Positions 15,103 through 23,759 of a stretch of 43,238 nucleotides of DNA are shown one piece after another. The stretch comes from JANRJY01 sp033763735 (GTDB lineage Bacteria; Bacteroidota; Bacteroidia; Cytophagales; UBA9547): assembly GCA_033763735.1 (NCBI GenBank), contig JANRJY010000011.1, forward strand, positions 1-43,238, in the 5' to 3' direction. The notes beneath the pieces are model-generated. The model saw nothing but the letters and a program-made list of their open reading frames with translations. It was not told the origin of the DNA and ran no database searches. Each line of letters begins with the position of its first letter. Positions within the stretch are counted from its first letter, which is position 1. The translations under genes were made by a program, and so were the position numbers.

Positions 15103-17154
15103 TTATTCTTGCACAAGCTTACTTAGGAACGTAACTACCACTCTTCTGTTTTGGGCTCGACCTTCGGGTTTGCTGTTGTCAGCAATAGGTTTAGAAGAAC
15201 CATAACCGGAATAACTAAGTCTTACTTCACGGATACCCTTGCTTACGAAATATGCACCTACTGCCCTAGCTCTGTCTAAAGATAATTTTTTATTCACTTC
15301 TAATTTCCCAACGTTATCAGTGTGACCACTTATTTCAATATTTGAACCTGGTTGCTGAATTAATATATCTACAATTTTATCTAATTCTGTAGTAGCTTCA
15401 TTTTTAAGCTTTGCACTATTAGCTTCAAATAAAATATCTTTCAAAACAAGTGTTTGTCCTGAATCCAAATAATGCGATAAAATATAATTCTGCATTACAT
15501 CTACTCCTACAGTAGTATCAGCAAGCTTTAGTTTGTCATTATGTTGAAAATAATTTAATGCATCGACCTGGACATCATATACCTGTCCAAAAGGCACGGA
15601 CATTGCATAAAAGCCATTTTTAGGGCTTGATACACAAAAAGCTACCAAGTCACCATTGTTAGCTTTTACTCTGATGGTGCCTCGGAGTGTGGTTTTATTT
15701 TCTGCATCAAAAAGATAACCTGAAACTAGTACCTGTGGGTTTTGGTGTAAAATTTTAGGCAAATTCACTTTGTAAATATCCATATGATGCAAATCACTAT
15801 CAAAGTTTACAGTATTATAATATGCTTTATCTCCAGAGGATGTGATAGTGAATCCCTTATCATCTGCTTTGGAATTAACCATTGGTCCTAAGTTAACGGG
15901 TTTTGACCATCTACGCCACGAATCATCAAGTCGTTTTGACATATATATATCGTGACCACCGTAACCTAAATACCCTTTGGAACTAAAATATAATGTTTTA
16001 TTGTCAGGAGCTAGATAAGGATAATCTTCCGAAAATGGCGTATTTATATTTTGTCCTAAGTTAATTGGGTTTGACCATGATTTTTTGTATTTATCATAAA
16101 AAGAAACATATAAATCCAAATCGCCATAACTTTTGCCATCTTGAAGCGCCATCAACAAAACCTGTTCATCGGAGCTCATAAAGAAGTTGGCATGGTCGTT
16201 TGTGTTTTGATAACCCGGAATTTTAATCGGTTGAGGTATATCCCAGCTGCCATCGGATTTTTTGTAAACAATAGATACTCCTTCCCCAGCATCCGATCCA
16301 TCGGGATTGTAAGCATTCCCCAATATCATAAACTTACCATCCAATGAAATTGAAGCCACAAAATTATGTCCTGAATTATTCAATGGACCACCTGCATTTT
16401 TTGCATCGCTCCATTCATTTTTTTCATTTAATTGTGAGTACCATATCTCTTGATCATTGGTTTTTTGATCAGGACATTCCTTAACGAAGTAAAGCGTTTT
16501 GCCGTCAGGAGTCAACTTTGGATTAAATTCATAGCAGTCTTTGCTACTAATATTTTCTCCAATTTTTTCTTTTTTCTGAATTTCCATAGCACCTTCTACC
16601 ATATCAGGATTTTTAAAATCAATGGCTCTATCTAAAGCAGTTACACCAATTCCCCTAAGCATATTCCAATCACTTATATTTGTATGGTCAAGCACAATTT
16701 TTACAGCTGATACCTGAGTAAATGGAAAAAAGACAGAAAATGTTGTAAATTTTGATAAAGAAGGTTTTTGATCCAATGTATAAACCACCTTTTCATTATC
16801 ATCAGGTGTGATAACACTTAAAGAATAAATAGTTCCAATATTGAAAATACCTCCCAGAACTAACTGTTTAGCCGAAACTGGACGAGAAAAGCCTACTTTA
16901 ATTATGTTTTTTTTACGGGTATTTGATTTGTGAACTATATAGCCTTCTGAGTATGGATCGTGCTTATCGTCTAATTTAGTACTAGGGTATATTGTAGGAG
17001 GACCCAATACCATTTCAGCATTATTATTTTCAAACTGATACATATCTGTAAGTTCCAAAAGCTTGTTAGCCCAAACAATATCAGTTTGTCCAAAACTATA
17101 ATTCGAATAATTTAGAATAAAAAAAAGAGATAGAAATGGTATTATTCTTTTCAT
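15103..17154 (-). CDS. Outer-membrane OmpA-family protein with discoidin-like, PD40 and carboxypeptidase-like domains
   Basis: This 683-residue protein has the signal peptide MKRIIPFLSLFFILNYSNYS. Residues about 20-175 form a beta-rich discoidin-like region. PD40 propeller repeats (TPDGKTLYFVKE, APDNKTLYFSSKG, GGHDIYMS) span about 200-460. A carboxypeptidase-regulatory-like domain covers about 475-560. A C-terminal OmpA peptidoglycan-binding domain (EISGHTDNVG, LSLDRARAVGAYF, GRAQNRRV) follows. PD40 + regulatory-like + OmpA recalls PorE of the type IX secretion system, but PorE has N-terminal TPRs and this protein does not appear to. Probable role: envelope anchoring to peptidoglycan. It has its own strong promoter. 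Confidence 0.87.
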   Translation of the reverse strand: MKRIIPFLSLFFILNYSNYSFGQTDIVWANKLLELTDMYQFENNNAEMVLGPPTIYPSTKLDDKHDPYSEGYIVHKSNTRKKNIIKVGFSRPVSAKQLVLGGIFNIGTIYSLSVITPDDNEKVVYTLDQKPSLSKFTTFSVFFPFTQVSAVKIVLDHTNISDWNMLRGIGVTALDRAIDFKNPDMVEGAMEIQKKEKIGENISSKDCYEFNPKLTPDGKTLYFVKECPDQKTNDQEIWYSQLNEKNEWSDAKNAGGPLNNSGHNFVASISLDGKFMILGNAYNPDGSDAGEGVSIVYKKSDGSWDIPQPIKIPGYQNTNDHANFFMSSDEQVLLMALQDGKSYGDLDLYVSFYDKYKKSWSNPINLGQNINTPFSEDYPYLAPDNKTLYFSSKGYLGYGGHDIYMSKRLDDSWRRWSKPVNLGPMVNSKADDKGFTITSSGDKAYYNTVNFDSDLHHMDIYKVNLPKILHQNPQVLVSGYLFDAENKTTLRGTIRVKANNGDLVAFCVSSPKNGFYAMSVPFGQVYDVQVDALNYFQHNDKLKLADTTVGVDVMQNYILSHYLDSGQTLVLKDILFEANSAKLKNEATTELDKIVDILIQQPGSNIEISGHTDNVGKLEVNKKLSLDRARAVGAYFVSKGIREVRLSYSGYGSSKPIADNSKPEGRAQNRRVVVTFLSKLVQE

Positions 17155-17169
17155 ACTGAGGATTTAAAG

Positions 17170-17199
17170 CAAATATATAAGAAATTAAGTGTAATCAAA
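17170..17199 (-). promoter_or_regulatory. Promoter TTTG-N18-TATATTTG for the PD40/OmpA gene
   Basis: On the minus strand TTTG (17199-17196) precedes TATATTTG (17177-17170) by 18 bases. Both elements match exactly, and the -7 ends 15 bases before the ATG at 17154. Confidence 0.7.
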
Positions 17200-17211
17200 T
17201 GACTCTAACGT

Positions 17212-18402
17212 CTAAAATTCACTTGAGTTTACTTTATGATAAATCATTGTTTGATTACCAAATATCTTCGAAAATCCTTTTACGTCTTCACCAGACCATG
17301 CACTATTCATTTCTCCATATTTACCAAATTTAGATGACATCAAATCATTTTCAGATTTAATACCTGTTAATGTAAAATGATAAGGCTCTAAAGTGACAAA
17401 TACTTCACCAGTTACAGTTTTTTGAGAATCAGTCAAATAGGATTCCATATTTCGCATTACAGGATCTAAAAATTGACCTTCATGTACCATCATACCATAC
17501 CAATTACTAATTTGGTCTTTCCAATATTGTTGCCATTTAGTAAGTGTGTGTTTTTCGAGTAAATGATGCGATTTTATAATAATTAAAGGAGCAGCAGCTT
17601 CGAAGCCTACTCTCCCTTTAATACCTATAATTGTGTCTCCAACATGAATATCTCTGCCTATACCAAAAGGACCGGCTATTTCTTGAAGCTTATTAATTGC
17701 TTTAACCGGGTTATCAAATTTTTCGGAGTTTACACCTGTTAATTCTCCCTTTGTAAAATTAATTACTACGTTTTCACTAGTATTTTTCGTTTTTTGTGTT
17801 GGAAAGGCACTTTCAGGGAGGGTTTTGTCAGAAGTTAATGTTTCTTTACCTCCTACAGAAGTACCCCAAATTCCTTTATTAATGGAATATGCGGCTTTAG
17901 ACCAATCTCTGACTACTCCTTTAGATTTCAAATATTCTATTTCTGCTTCACGTGAAAGTTTATTATCTCTAATGGGAGTTATAATTTTAACATCCGGAAT
18001 AATGATATTAAAAATCATATCAAACCTAACTTGGTCATTTCCAGCTCCGGTGCTGCCATGAGCTACATTGGTTGCACCAATTTCTTTCGCATACGTAGCT
18101 GTTGCCATAGCTTGAAAAACACGTTCAGCACTAACACTAAGAGGATAGGTATTGTTGCGCAGTACGTTACCATAAATTAAATATTTGACACAGCTTTGAT
18201 AATATTTATCTAATACATCGAGTGTTTTATGTGATTTGGAGCCTAATTCAATAGCTTTTTTTTCGATATCAATTAACTCTTCTTTAGTAAATCCTCCTGT
18301 GTCCACTATAGCAGTATGAACCTCATAACCTTGATCTTGCAAATATTTCACACAATATGAAGTATCGAGTCCGCCACTAAATGCCAATAATACTTTTTCC
18401 AT
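17212..18402 (-). CDS. argG: Argininosuccinate synthase
   Basis: This 396-residue enzyme joins citrulline and aspartate using ATP in arginine synthesis (cytoplasmic). The ATP pyrophosphatase motif LLAFSGGLDTSYC (residues 6-17) and the family motif VAHGSTGAGNDQVRFD are intact. Length is normal. No other arginine gene is nearby, so it is not in an arg operon here. A -7 element lies 30 bases upstream. Confidence 0.97.
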   Translation of the reverse strand: MEKVLLAFSGGLDTSYCVKYLQDQGYEVHTAIVDTGGFTKEELIDIEKKAIELGSKSHKTLDVLDKYYQSCVKYLIYGNVLRNNTYPLSVSAERVFQAMATATYAKEIGATNVAHGSTGAGNDQVRFDMIFNIIIPDVKIITPIRDNKLSREAEIEYLKSKGVVRDWSKAAYSINKGIWGTSVGGKETLTSDKTLPESAFPTQKTKNTSENVVINFTKGELTGVNSEKFDNPVKAINKLQEIAGPFGIGRDIHVGDTIIGIKGRVGFEAAAPLIIIKSHHLLEKHTLTKWQQYWKDQISNWYGMMVHEGQFLDPVMRNMESYLTDSQKTVTGEVFVTLEPYHFTLTGIKSENDLMSSKFGKYGEMNSAWSGEDVKGFSKIFGNQTMIYHKVNSSEF

Positions 18403-18431
18403 TAATAGTTTGCTTGAATATATAATTGGTG

Positions 18432-18439
18432 CAAAAATA
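18432..18439 (-). promoter_or_regulatory. -7 element TATTTTTG upstream of argG
   Basis: On the minus strand TATTTTTG (18439-18432) matches TAnnTTTG and ends 29 bases before the argG ATG. No clear -33 TTTG is present at the expected spacing. Confidence 0.5.
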
Positions 18440-18477
18440 TATTTTTACTGATTAATAAAAAGTTAAATATTGTTTTG

Positions 18478-18522
18478 TGAAAAAATAATGCACCAAACCT
18501 CTTTTTAATGGATTTGATGCAT
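18478..18522 (-). terminator. Rho-independent terminator after the Ser/Tyr-rich lipoprotein gene
   Basis: A 12-bp stem pairs 18511-18522 with 18488-18499 (ATGCATCAAATC with GGTTTGGTGCAT on the minus strand, two G-T pairs). It has an 11-base loop and is followed by TATTTTTTC. It starts 17 bases after the lipoprotein stop. Confidence 0.78.
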
Positions 18523-18538
18523 CGGATTGCAAAACAAG

Positions 18539-20389
18539 TTAATAAATATTTAAAGCGTTGCAAGTCCCGGATGTAACAGTAAATGAACCACTGCTTACTA
18601 CAGTACTTGAACTTGTTTTAAGTGAATAAGTATGACTTCCTGGTGTACCAACATATTTATAATAATAACTTCCACTTGTACTGTAAAAACTACTACATGA
18701 AGAATAATTAGAACCAGAATATGAACTAAAAGAGGATACATATGAATTATCAATATACAAATCTAATGTACCATAAGAATTATATGAATATCGATATAAA
18801 ACAATGCTTGAAGGGGTGGATATATTGACAGTGCTGTTACTTGAAACATAAGATGTAGACGATGTACTTGATGAACCGGAAGGGTAATAGCTTGCTATAA
18901 TATAATAAGCTCCTGTTGGAATAGAACTAGGAATTGAAAATGATTCATTAAGTATTGAAGAACCAACAATACCTGAAGTATAATCATTCCCCAAGTAAAA
19001 ATCGCCTGAGTTATAAGTTTTGTCAGAAGATAAATAATAAGAAATAGTGGGAGACATGCTTACATTACTTGATACATACACGTTAAATGATAAAGTGCTT
19101 TGTGGCGATAAGGTAGAAGAACTAGAAATTGTAATTCCTGTGACTGTTGTTTCTGCTTTGGTTATGATTATTTTAGGTCCTTTTAGATATTTATCGTTGC
19201 TATTAAATGTGATATTATTTGATGATAATGAAGCTTTAATTATCACATAATAGGTGCCACTGTTTATAGTACTAGTAGAATAATTAGATAACGTAACATT
19301 GTCATTAATAATGCTACTAGAAGCATAAGCTGTAACATATGAATAATCAAAATAAGTGTCATTTGAAGAGAATATAGAATCAGTTGATAGATAGTAATAT
19401 AAATAGATACTTTGACTACTTGAAGTTCCGGAGTAACTATAATAAATATTCATTGAAAAACTACTGGTACTCGAAAAAGAATTTGCAGAACCTGTAGAAA
19501 GAGAAGCAGAATTCAATGTTACGGGTAAAGGAGGACTCGTAATAGATATTTGAGTGGAAATTCCAGTAATAGTAGTTGTTTTTAAAGTTGAAGGATTTGT
19601 GTAAGTTCCTTTTACCAATACATAATACTTTCCAGTAGGTACTTGAGAGGAATATGAAGAATATGAAGATGAAGAGGGGTATAAACTACTTACTGTATAA
19701 GTAGAAGATCCGCTAGCAAATGTTGAGGAGGAAGAGCCATAACTTGAATAAAGATAATTATCATAATTGTCAATAACATCATCAGAAGAAAGGTAATAGG
19801 TTAAATTTGTATAAATAGAACTTGATGACCTATTGTTGTAATTGATAGTTGCAGTGATATAAATATTTGAAGAAGAGGATGAATATGTATATGATGTTGC
19901 ATCTGTAGTAACACCTAGAATTGTAATAGGAGAATTTGCAATTGATGCATCGTAAGTGACCGAAATAGGTGCAGTTGCAACAATATTGGAACTGGTTTTG
20001 TCATCATAAAAACGAGCAATTACAAAATAACTATTTGTTTGTGTATTGCCTGGAAGATTAAATTTTGAAGTCAGAGTAGTTGTAGTAGTGTAAACATTTA
20101 ATGAAGCACTACCAATGGAAACATCCTCCGAAGAATATGTGTTATCATTTGATAAGTATAAAAATACTAAAGGAAATACTGTGGCACCTGTATTATTTGC
20201 AAAAGTATAAGTTACAATTCCTTGTTGACCAGAAAGATAACTACTGTTATCCAAAGCAATAGTATATGAAATACCAGTAGCTGGAGCAGGATCGCTGGAA
20301 CTTGAATTTACTCTACAAGAGCTAATTAGAGTTAATAATGATAAAATACAAAGAGAAATTTTTATTAATTGAAGAGTTTTTGTTTTCAT
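18539..20389 (-). CDS. Ser/Tyr-rich lipoprotein with CARDB-like repeats
   Basis: This 616-residue protein has a lipoprotein signal ending LLTLISSC, so Cys25 would be lipidated. The mature part has four repeats of about 110 residues, each with a strand-rich body and a motif like YYLSSDxxxxxxDxYL (YLSNDNTYSSEDVSIG, YLSSDDVIDNYDNYLY, YLSTDSIFSSNDTYFD, YLSSDKTYNSGDFYLG), then a strand such as GxYYVIxxxY. This pattern is typical of CARDB-type immunoglobulin-like domains. A different C-terminal domain (about residues 530-616) has two cysteines. Serine and tyrosine content is extreme, with runs such as SSSSSYSSYSS. The residues after the Cys (RVNSSSSDPAP) lack a clear surface-export acidic signal. 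Ligand unknown. It is 110 bases after another lipoprotein gene. Confidence 0.8.
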   Translation of the reverse strand: MKTKTLQLIKISLCILSLLTLISSCRVNSSSSDPAPATGISYTIALDNSSYLSGQQGIVTYTFANNTGATVFPLVFLYLSNDNTYSSEDVSIGSASLNVYTTTTTLTSKFNLPGNTQTNSYFVIARFYDDKTSSNIVATAPISVTYDASIANSPITILGVTTDATSYTYSSSSSNIYITATINYNNRSSSSIYTNLTYYLSSDDVIDNYDNYLYSSYGSSSSTFASGSSTYTVSSLYPSSSSYSSYSSQVPTGKYYVLVKGTYTNPSTLKTTTITGISTQISITSPPLPVTLNSASLSTGSANSFSSTSSFSMNIYYSYSGTSSSQSIYLYYYLSTDSIFSSNDTYFDYSYVTAYASSSIINDNVTLSNYSTSTINSGTYYVIIKASLSSNNITFNSNDKYLKGPKIIITKAETTVTGITISSSSTLSPQSTLSFNVYVSSNVSMSPTISYYLSSDKTYNSGDFYLGNDYTSGIVGSSILNESFSIPSSIPTGAYYIIASYYPSGSSSTSSTSYVSSNSTVNISTPSSIVLYRYSYNSYGTLDLYIDNSYVSSFSSYSGSNYSSCSSFYSTSGSYYYKYVGTPGSHTYSLKTSSSTVVSSGSFTVTSGTCNALNIY

Positions 20390-20422
20390 AATTGGTAATT
20401 AGTTATTAATATTTGTTAAATG

Positions 20423-20445
20423 CACTTCATTGAAATAATGAAGCG
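20423..20445 (-). other. Hairpin between the two lipoprotein genes
   Basis: A 9-bp stem (CACTTCATT with AATGAAGCG, one G-T pair) encloses a 5-base loop. The bases that follow on the minus strand are not a clean T-run, so it may be a weak terminator, an RNA-processing site or a leader structure of the downstream gene. Confidence 0.35.
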
Positions 20446-20498
20446 TTTTCATTTTATTTTGTTTTTGTTATCTCTAATTTAGTTTTAAATGTTTCTTA

Positions 20499-22007
20499 TT
20501 AATTTTTTCGATAATAATAAACAATTAAATTAGGATAAAAGTTAAAATATTTAGTTCTTTTATACAAAATTTCTCTGGTTCCATCTGAAAAAACAATATA
20601 AGGTATTAAATAACCACTACTAGAAGTATTCGATGAGACATAACTACTATTTCTGATATATCTAAACTTTATATCTCCTATTTTTGATCCAGATAAATTG
20701 TACAATTCATATGTAAAGAATTTATCAATATTAATACTATCTTTAATAATGTTAAAAAATATTGTTGTATCCCTAACATAAATAGAATCGATATTATACT
20801 TAGATTTCAAAAATGAAGTATATCCTTGATAATCAATAGAATATTTAACTGTAATAGGTGCAATTGTCGATTCAATTGAATACGACTTGTAATTTTTGTA
20901 AAAATCTAAATTACTATTATTAGAATTTGTATTGGAAGTATTCCCGCTATTGTCGCAATTTATTTGCGGAATCTTTCGATCATTCACAAAACTCGCATTC
21001 ACTGAATAACCGCTTATTTGCTTTCCAGATTTCGTCCAGCTTGATGAACCAGTTGAATTATTTGGAGAAATGTTTGAAGATAAATTATACTCATATTCTC
21101 CCGATTTTAGGTTATAACTATAATTGCCAGTATAATTATTTTTGTCCACATTAATATTTGCAGAATAGGAAAGTATTTCTTTGCCATCTACAACTAAGGA
21201 AGCTATAAGAGAATTAACAATCGTATCTTTAATAGAAACCGGAGCAGATACATTTTGATTATTTATAAAACCTGTAATGGAGCATACATTTTTATTATAT
21301 GTGCTTGTAGACAAGTTAGAAATTGTATAAACGGCATTATTCACAATTGATAAATTTGTGCAATTGGCACTATTAAAATTAGATTTTGAATAATTTAAAG
21401 GAAATTTAATCACTATTTTATCAGAAGACCCTGTTTTAACAAAGTCGGTATAAAAAAAAACCGTAGTGTATGTACTGCCACCACCAGAGGTATTGGAATT
21501 TGAATATAGTGTTTTAGAGCAAATAAAATTTTCTGAATAATTATAATTTGAACTAGTAACTGAGGATATTTGAAATTCCCAAATTCCTTTTGCGGATTCA
21601 AAATCAACAGGGATTCTCCTTCCTGAAGCATTTTTTTGATTTAAAAAACTTATATTTGAAATTTCTTTGTTTATATCAAAAAGTAAATCTATTTGTTCTG
21701 GACTTTCTAGACGTAATTGCGTACTAACCGTTGAAGACAATGAACTCATTTTAGCTATCAAATTGCTTGAAAAGGCATTAGAACTGCCTAAACTAGATAA
21801 CGAAGATAAAGCGGATGAAGCTATGGTAGTATTGGTTTGAAAATCGGAAACATTAATTAAATATTCAGTATCAGATGAATTTAAAGTGCTTTGAGCATCA
21901 GAAGCTGACAAAGGAGCAGGGCTACTTGGCGCAGGATCTGATTTTTTACATGAAAAAAAAGTTGCAGTTGTGAATAATAAAAAAAATATTACCTTAACTG
22001 ATTTCAT
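20499..22007 (-). CDS. Asn/Ser-rich lipoprotein of unknown function
   Basis: This 502-residue protein has the signal peptide MKSVKVIFFLLFTTATFFSC, with Cys20 as the probable lipidation site, followed by KKSDPAPSSPAP. The next ~100 residues are a low-complexity helical Ser/Ala/Asn region. The rest is beta-rich with many Asn, Ser and Tyr residues and a few cysteines (IICSKT-like segments, NCDNSGNT). I recognise no family. The DPAP segment shared with the next lipoprotein suggests a similar export route. It has a strong promoter and stands first in a likely two-gene unit. Confidence 0.75.
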   Translation of the reverse strand: MKSVKVIFFLLFTTATFFSCKKSDPAPSSPAPLSASDAQSTLNSSDTEYLINVSDFQTNTTIASSALSSLSSLGSSNAFSSNLIAKMSSLSSTVSTQLRLESPEQIDLLFDINKEISNISFLNQKNASGRRIPVDFESAKGIWEFQISSVTSSNYNYSENFICSKTLYSNSNTSGGGSTYTTVFFYTDFVKTGSSDKIVIKFPLNYSKSNFNSANCTNLSIVNNAVYTISNLSTSTYNKNVCSITGFINNQNVSAPVSIKDTIVNSLIASLVVDGKEILSYSANINVDKNNYTGNYSYNLKSGEYEYNLSSNISPNNSTGSSSWTKSGKQISGYSVNASFVNDRKIPQINCDNSGNTSNTNSNNSNLDFYKNYKSYSIESTIAPITVKYSIDYQGYTSFLKSKYNIDSIYVRDTTIFFNIIKDSINIDKFFTYELYNLSGSKIGDIKFRYIRNSSYVSSNTSSSGYLIPYIVFSDGTREILYKRTKYFNFYPNLIVYYYRKN

Positions 22008-22049
22008 AAATGTGTATTTAGTTATTTTAAAATATTAATTAGATTCAGG

Positions 22050-22079
22050 CAAAAATAGTATTAATTTGTTTAATTCAAA
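22050..22079 (-). promoter_or_regulatory. Promoter TTTG-N18-TATTTTTG for the lipoprotein genes
   Basis: On the minus strand TTTG (22079-22076) is 18 bases before TATTTTTG (22057-22050). Both match the consensus. The leader would be about 35 bases. Confidence 0.68.
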
Positions 22080-22100
22080 ATATTATATATATATATTACA

Positions 22101-22667
22101 ATGCATAACGATTTGTTAACATATCAAAATAACCCTTGGAAAGTAAACTCCAGTAAAATTACCTACGAAAATCCTTGGATTAAAGTGGTTGAAAATCAGG
22201 TGACAAATCCTGCAGGCAACCCGGGTATATATGGGATAGTTCATTTTAAAAATGTTGCAACAGGAGTTGTAGCTTTGGATAAGGAATTAAATATTTATTT
22301 GGTTGGACAATATCGTTTTCCTTTGAACGAATATAGTTGGGAAATACCGGAAGGAGGTAGCCCAATTGGAAAGGAAAATCCATTGGAAACCGCAAAGAGA
22401 GAATTGCTTGAAGAAGCAGGATTGATAGCAACAAAGTGGACCGAAATTGGCAAAATCCACACTTCAAATTCTGTATGTGATGAAGTGGGATATATTTATT
22501 TGGCAGAAGATTTGACACAAAACGATGCAGAACCTGAAGAAACTGAAGAACTTCAAGTAAAAAAAGTGAGCTTAGCAAAAGCGGTACAAATGGTTATTAA
22601 TCAGGAAATTACAGATGGAATTAGCATGACGGGGATTTTAATCGCAGCACGGTTATTTAAGATTTGA
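22101..22667 (+). CDS. Nudix hydrolase (ADP-ribose pyrophosphatase-like)
   Basis: This 188-residue hydrolase has a perfect Nudix box, GX5EX7REUXEEXGU, from G86 to L108 (GSPIGKE then RELLEEAGL), in which the glutamates bind Mg2+. The N-terminal dimer strands and the sequence VGQYRFPLNEYSWEIPEG resemble ADP-ribose/ADP-sugar pyrophosphatases. Substrate is inferred. Its last 15 bases overlap the convergent menC. Confidence 0.9.
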   Translation: MHNDLLTYQNNPWKVNSSKITYENPWIKVVENQVTNPAGNPGIYGIVHFKNVATGVVALDKELNIYLVGQYRFPLNEYSWEIPEGGSPIGKENPLETAKRELLEEAGLIATKWTEIGKIHTSNSVCDEVGYIYLAEDLTQNDAEPEETEELQVKKVSLAKAVQMVINQEITDGISMTGILIAARLFKI

Positions 22668-23720
22668 AATGTGATCCCATTTTGAATTTTGATTATAAGA
22701 AATAAAGCAATTACTTACTTGTAAGGGGCTGTTAATGTTGTTGTTATATAACTTTCCTGTGCCTAGTCCATGCACTTTGTTTACGTCAAATTGGGAGGCA
22801 AATTGACAAATGGCATTCAATCCAATATTTGATTCCATTGCTGAAGTTAGCCACCAGCCTATTTTATTATTTTCTGCTATTTCTATCCATTCATTAGTGT
22901 GTACAAATCCACCCAAAAGTGTAGGCTTCAATATTAAATAATGAGGTCCGATGATTTTAATAAGCTCCTCTTTCGATTTATTTTCTATAATTCCAATGAG
23001 ATCTTCATCCAATGCAATAGGAATTGGAGATTTTTTAATTAATTCAGCCATTAACTCAATTTGTTTGGGTCTGATGGGTTGTTCAATGGAATGAATTTCG
23101 AATTCAGATAATTGATTTAGTTTTAGTAATGCATCTTCCGGAGCAAATGCGCCATTTGCATCAAGTCGTATTTCTAAATCATTTAAACTAAATTCATTTC
23201 TTATCTTTTTTAATAGTTGTAACTCGTCTTCAAAATTATTCCCACCTATTTTTAGTTTAATAATTGAAAATCCTTCATCTATTTTATCAGTGATTTGTTT
23301 GGTCATATTTTCAATAGAACCCATCCATATCAATCCATTGATTGGAATTTGAAGCGTTCCATCATAAAATCCGGTATCAAATATTTTATGTACACCGCCA
23401 TTTTTCAAATCATTTAAAGCAGTTTCAAGAGCAAATATGATAGAAGGAAACTCAACTAAATCACTCAGAGTTTCTTTTATAGATTTGATATTCAGGTTAT
23501 TAAGTGTTGATATTAATTTGTTTTCAAAGTTAGGAACATCGTCAACACTTAAGCCGGGTAATGGAGCAGCTTCACCTAAGCCAACAATATCTGGGTAAGA
23601 TTCATGCCAAACTTGTATATACCAAACAGAATGTTGTTTCATAGCCCCTCTGGATGTGCGGGCATCAAAATTGAAGTTTAGATTATGTTTTTTACATGTA
23701 GCTTTTAGTCTTGAAGGCAT
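22653..23720 (-). CDS. menC: o-Succinylbenzoate synthase (enolase superfamily)
   Basis: This 355-residue enolase-superfamily enzyme dehydrates SHCHC (2-succinyl-6-hydroxy-2,4-cyclohexadiene-1-carboxylate) in menaquinone synthesis. Catalytic K155/K157 (IIKLKIG), metal ligands D187 (RLDANG), E213 (IEQP) and D238 (ALDED), and second lysine K265 (ILKPTLLGG) are all present. SAMESNIGLNAICQFA is typical of OSBS. Dipeptide epimerase is the main alternative within the superfamily. No other men gene is adjacent. It overlaps the Nudix gene tail to tail and is divergent from hflX with a 36-base gap. Confidence 0.86.
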   Translation of the reverse strand: MPSRLKATCKKHNLNFNFDARTSRGAMKQHSVWYIQVWHESYPDIVGLGEAAPLPGLSVDDVPNFENKLISTLNNLNIKSIKETLSDLVEFPSIIFALETALNDLKNGGVHKIFDTGFYDGTLQIPINGLIWMGSIENMTKQITDKIDEGFSIIKLKIGGNNFEDELQLLKKIRNEFSLNDLEIRLDANGAFAPEDALLKLNQLSEFEIHSIEQPIRPKQIELMAELIKKSPIPIALDEDLIGIIENKSKEELIKIIGPHYLILKPTLLGGFVHTNEWIEIAENNKIGWWLTSAMESNIGLNAICQFASQFDVNKVHGLGTGKLYNNNINSPLQVSNCFISYNQNSKWDHISNLK

Positions 23721-23751
23721 ATTAATTGCAAATTAAACCACAACTTATCAC

Positions 23752-23759
23752 TATTTTTG
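23752..23759 (+). promoter_or_regulatory. -7 element TATTTTTG overlapping the first possible hflX start
   Basis: TATTTTTG matches TAnnTTTG exactly, with an ATTG about 23 bases upstream. Its last three bases are the TTG that opens the longest hflX frame. If this promoter is used, transcription begins after that codon and the next TTG (23781) must be the start. Confidence 0.5.

Noticed and set aside
18539..20389. Low-complexity frame as a non-coding artefact
   Set aside because: It has a clean lipoprotein signal, four spaced repeats with a shared motif, a stop followed by a good terminator, and no competing long frame.
15103..22007. Genomic island or mobile element around the two lipoproteins
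   Set aside because: No integrase, transposase, tRNA or flanking direct repeats are seen, and argG and other core genes lie between.
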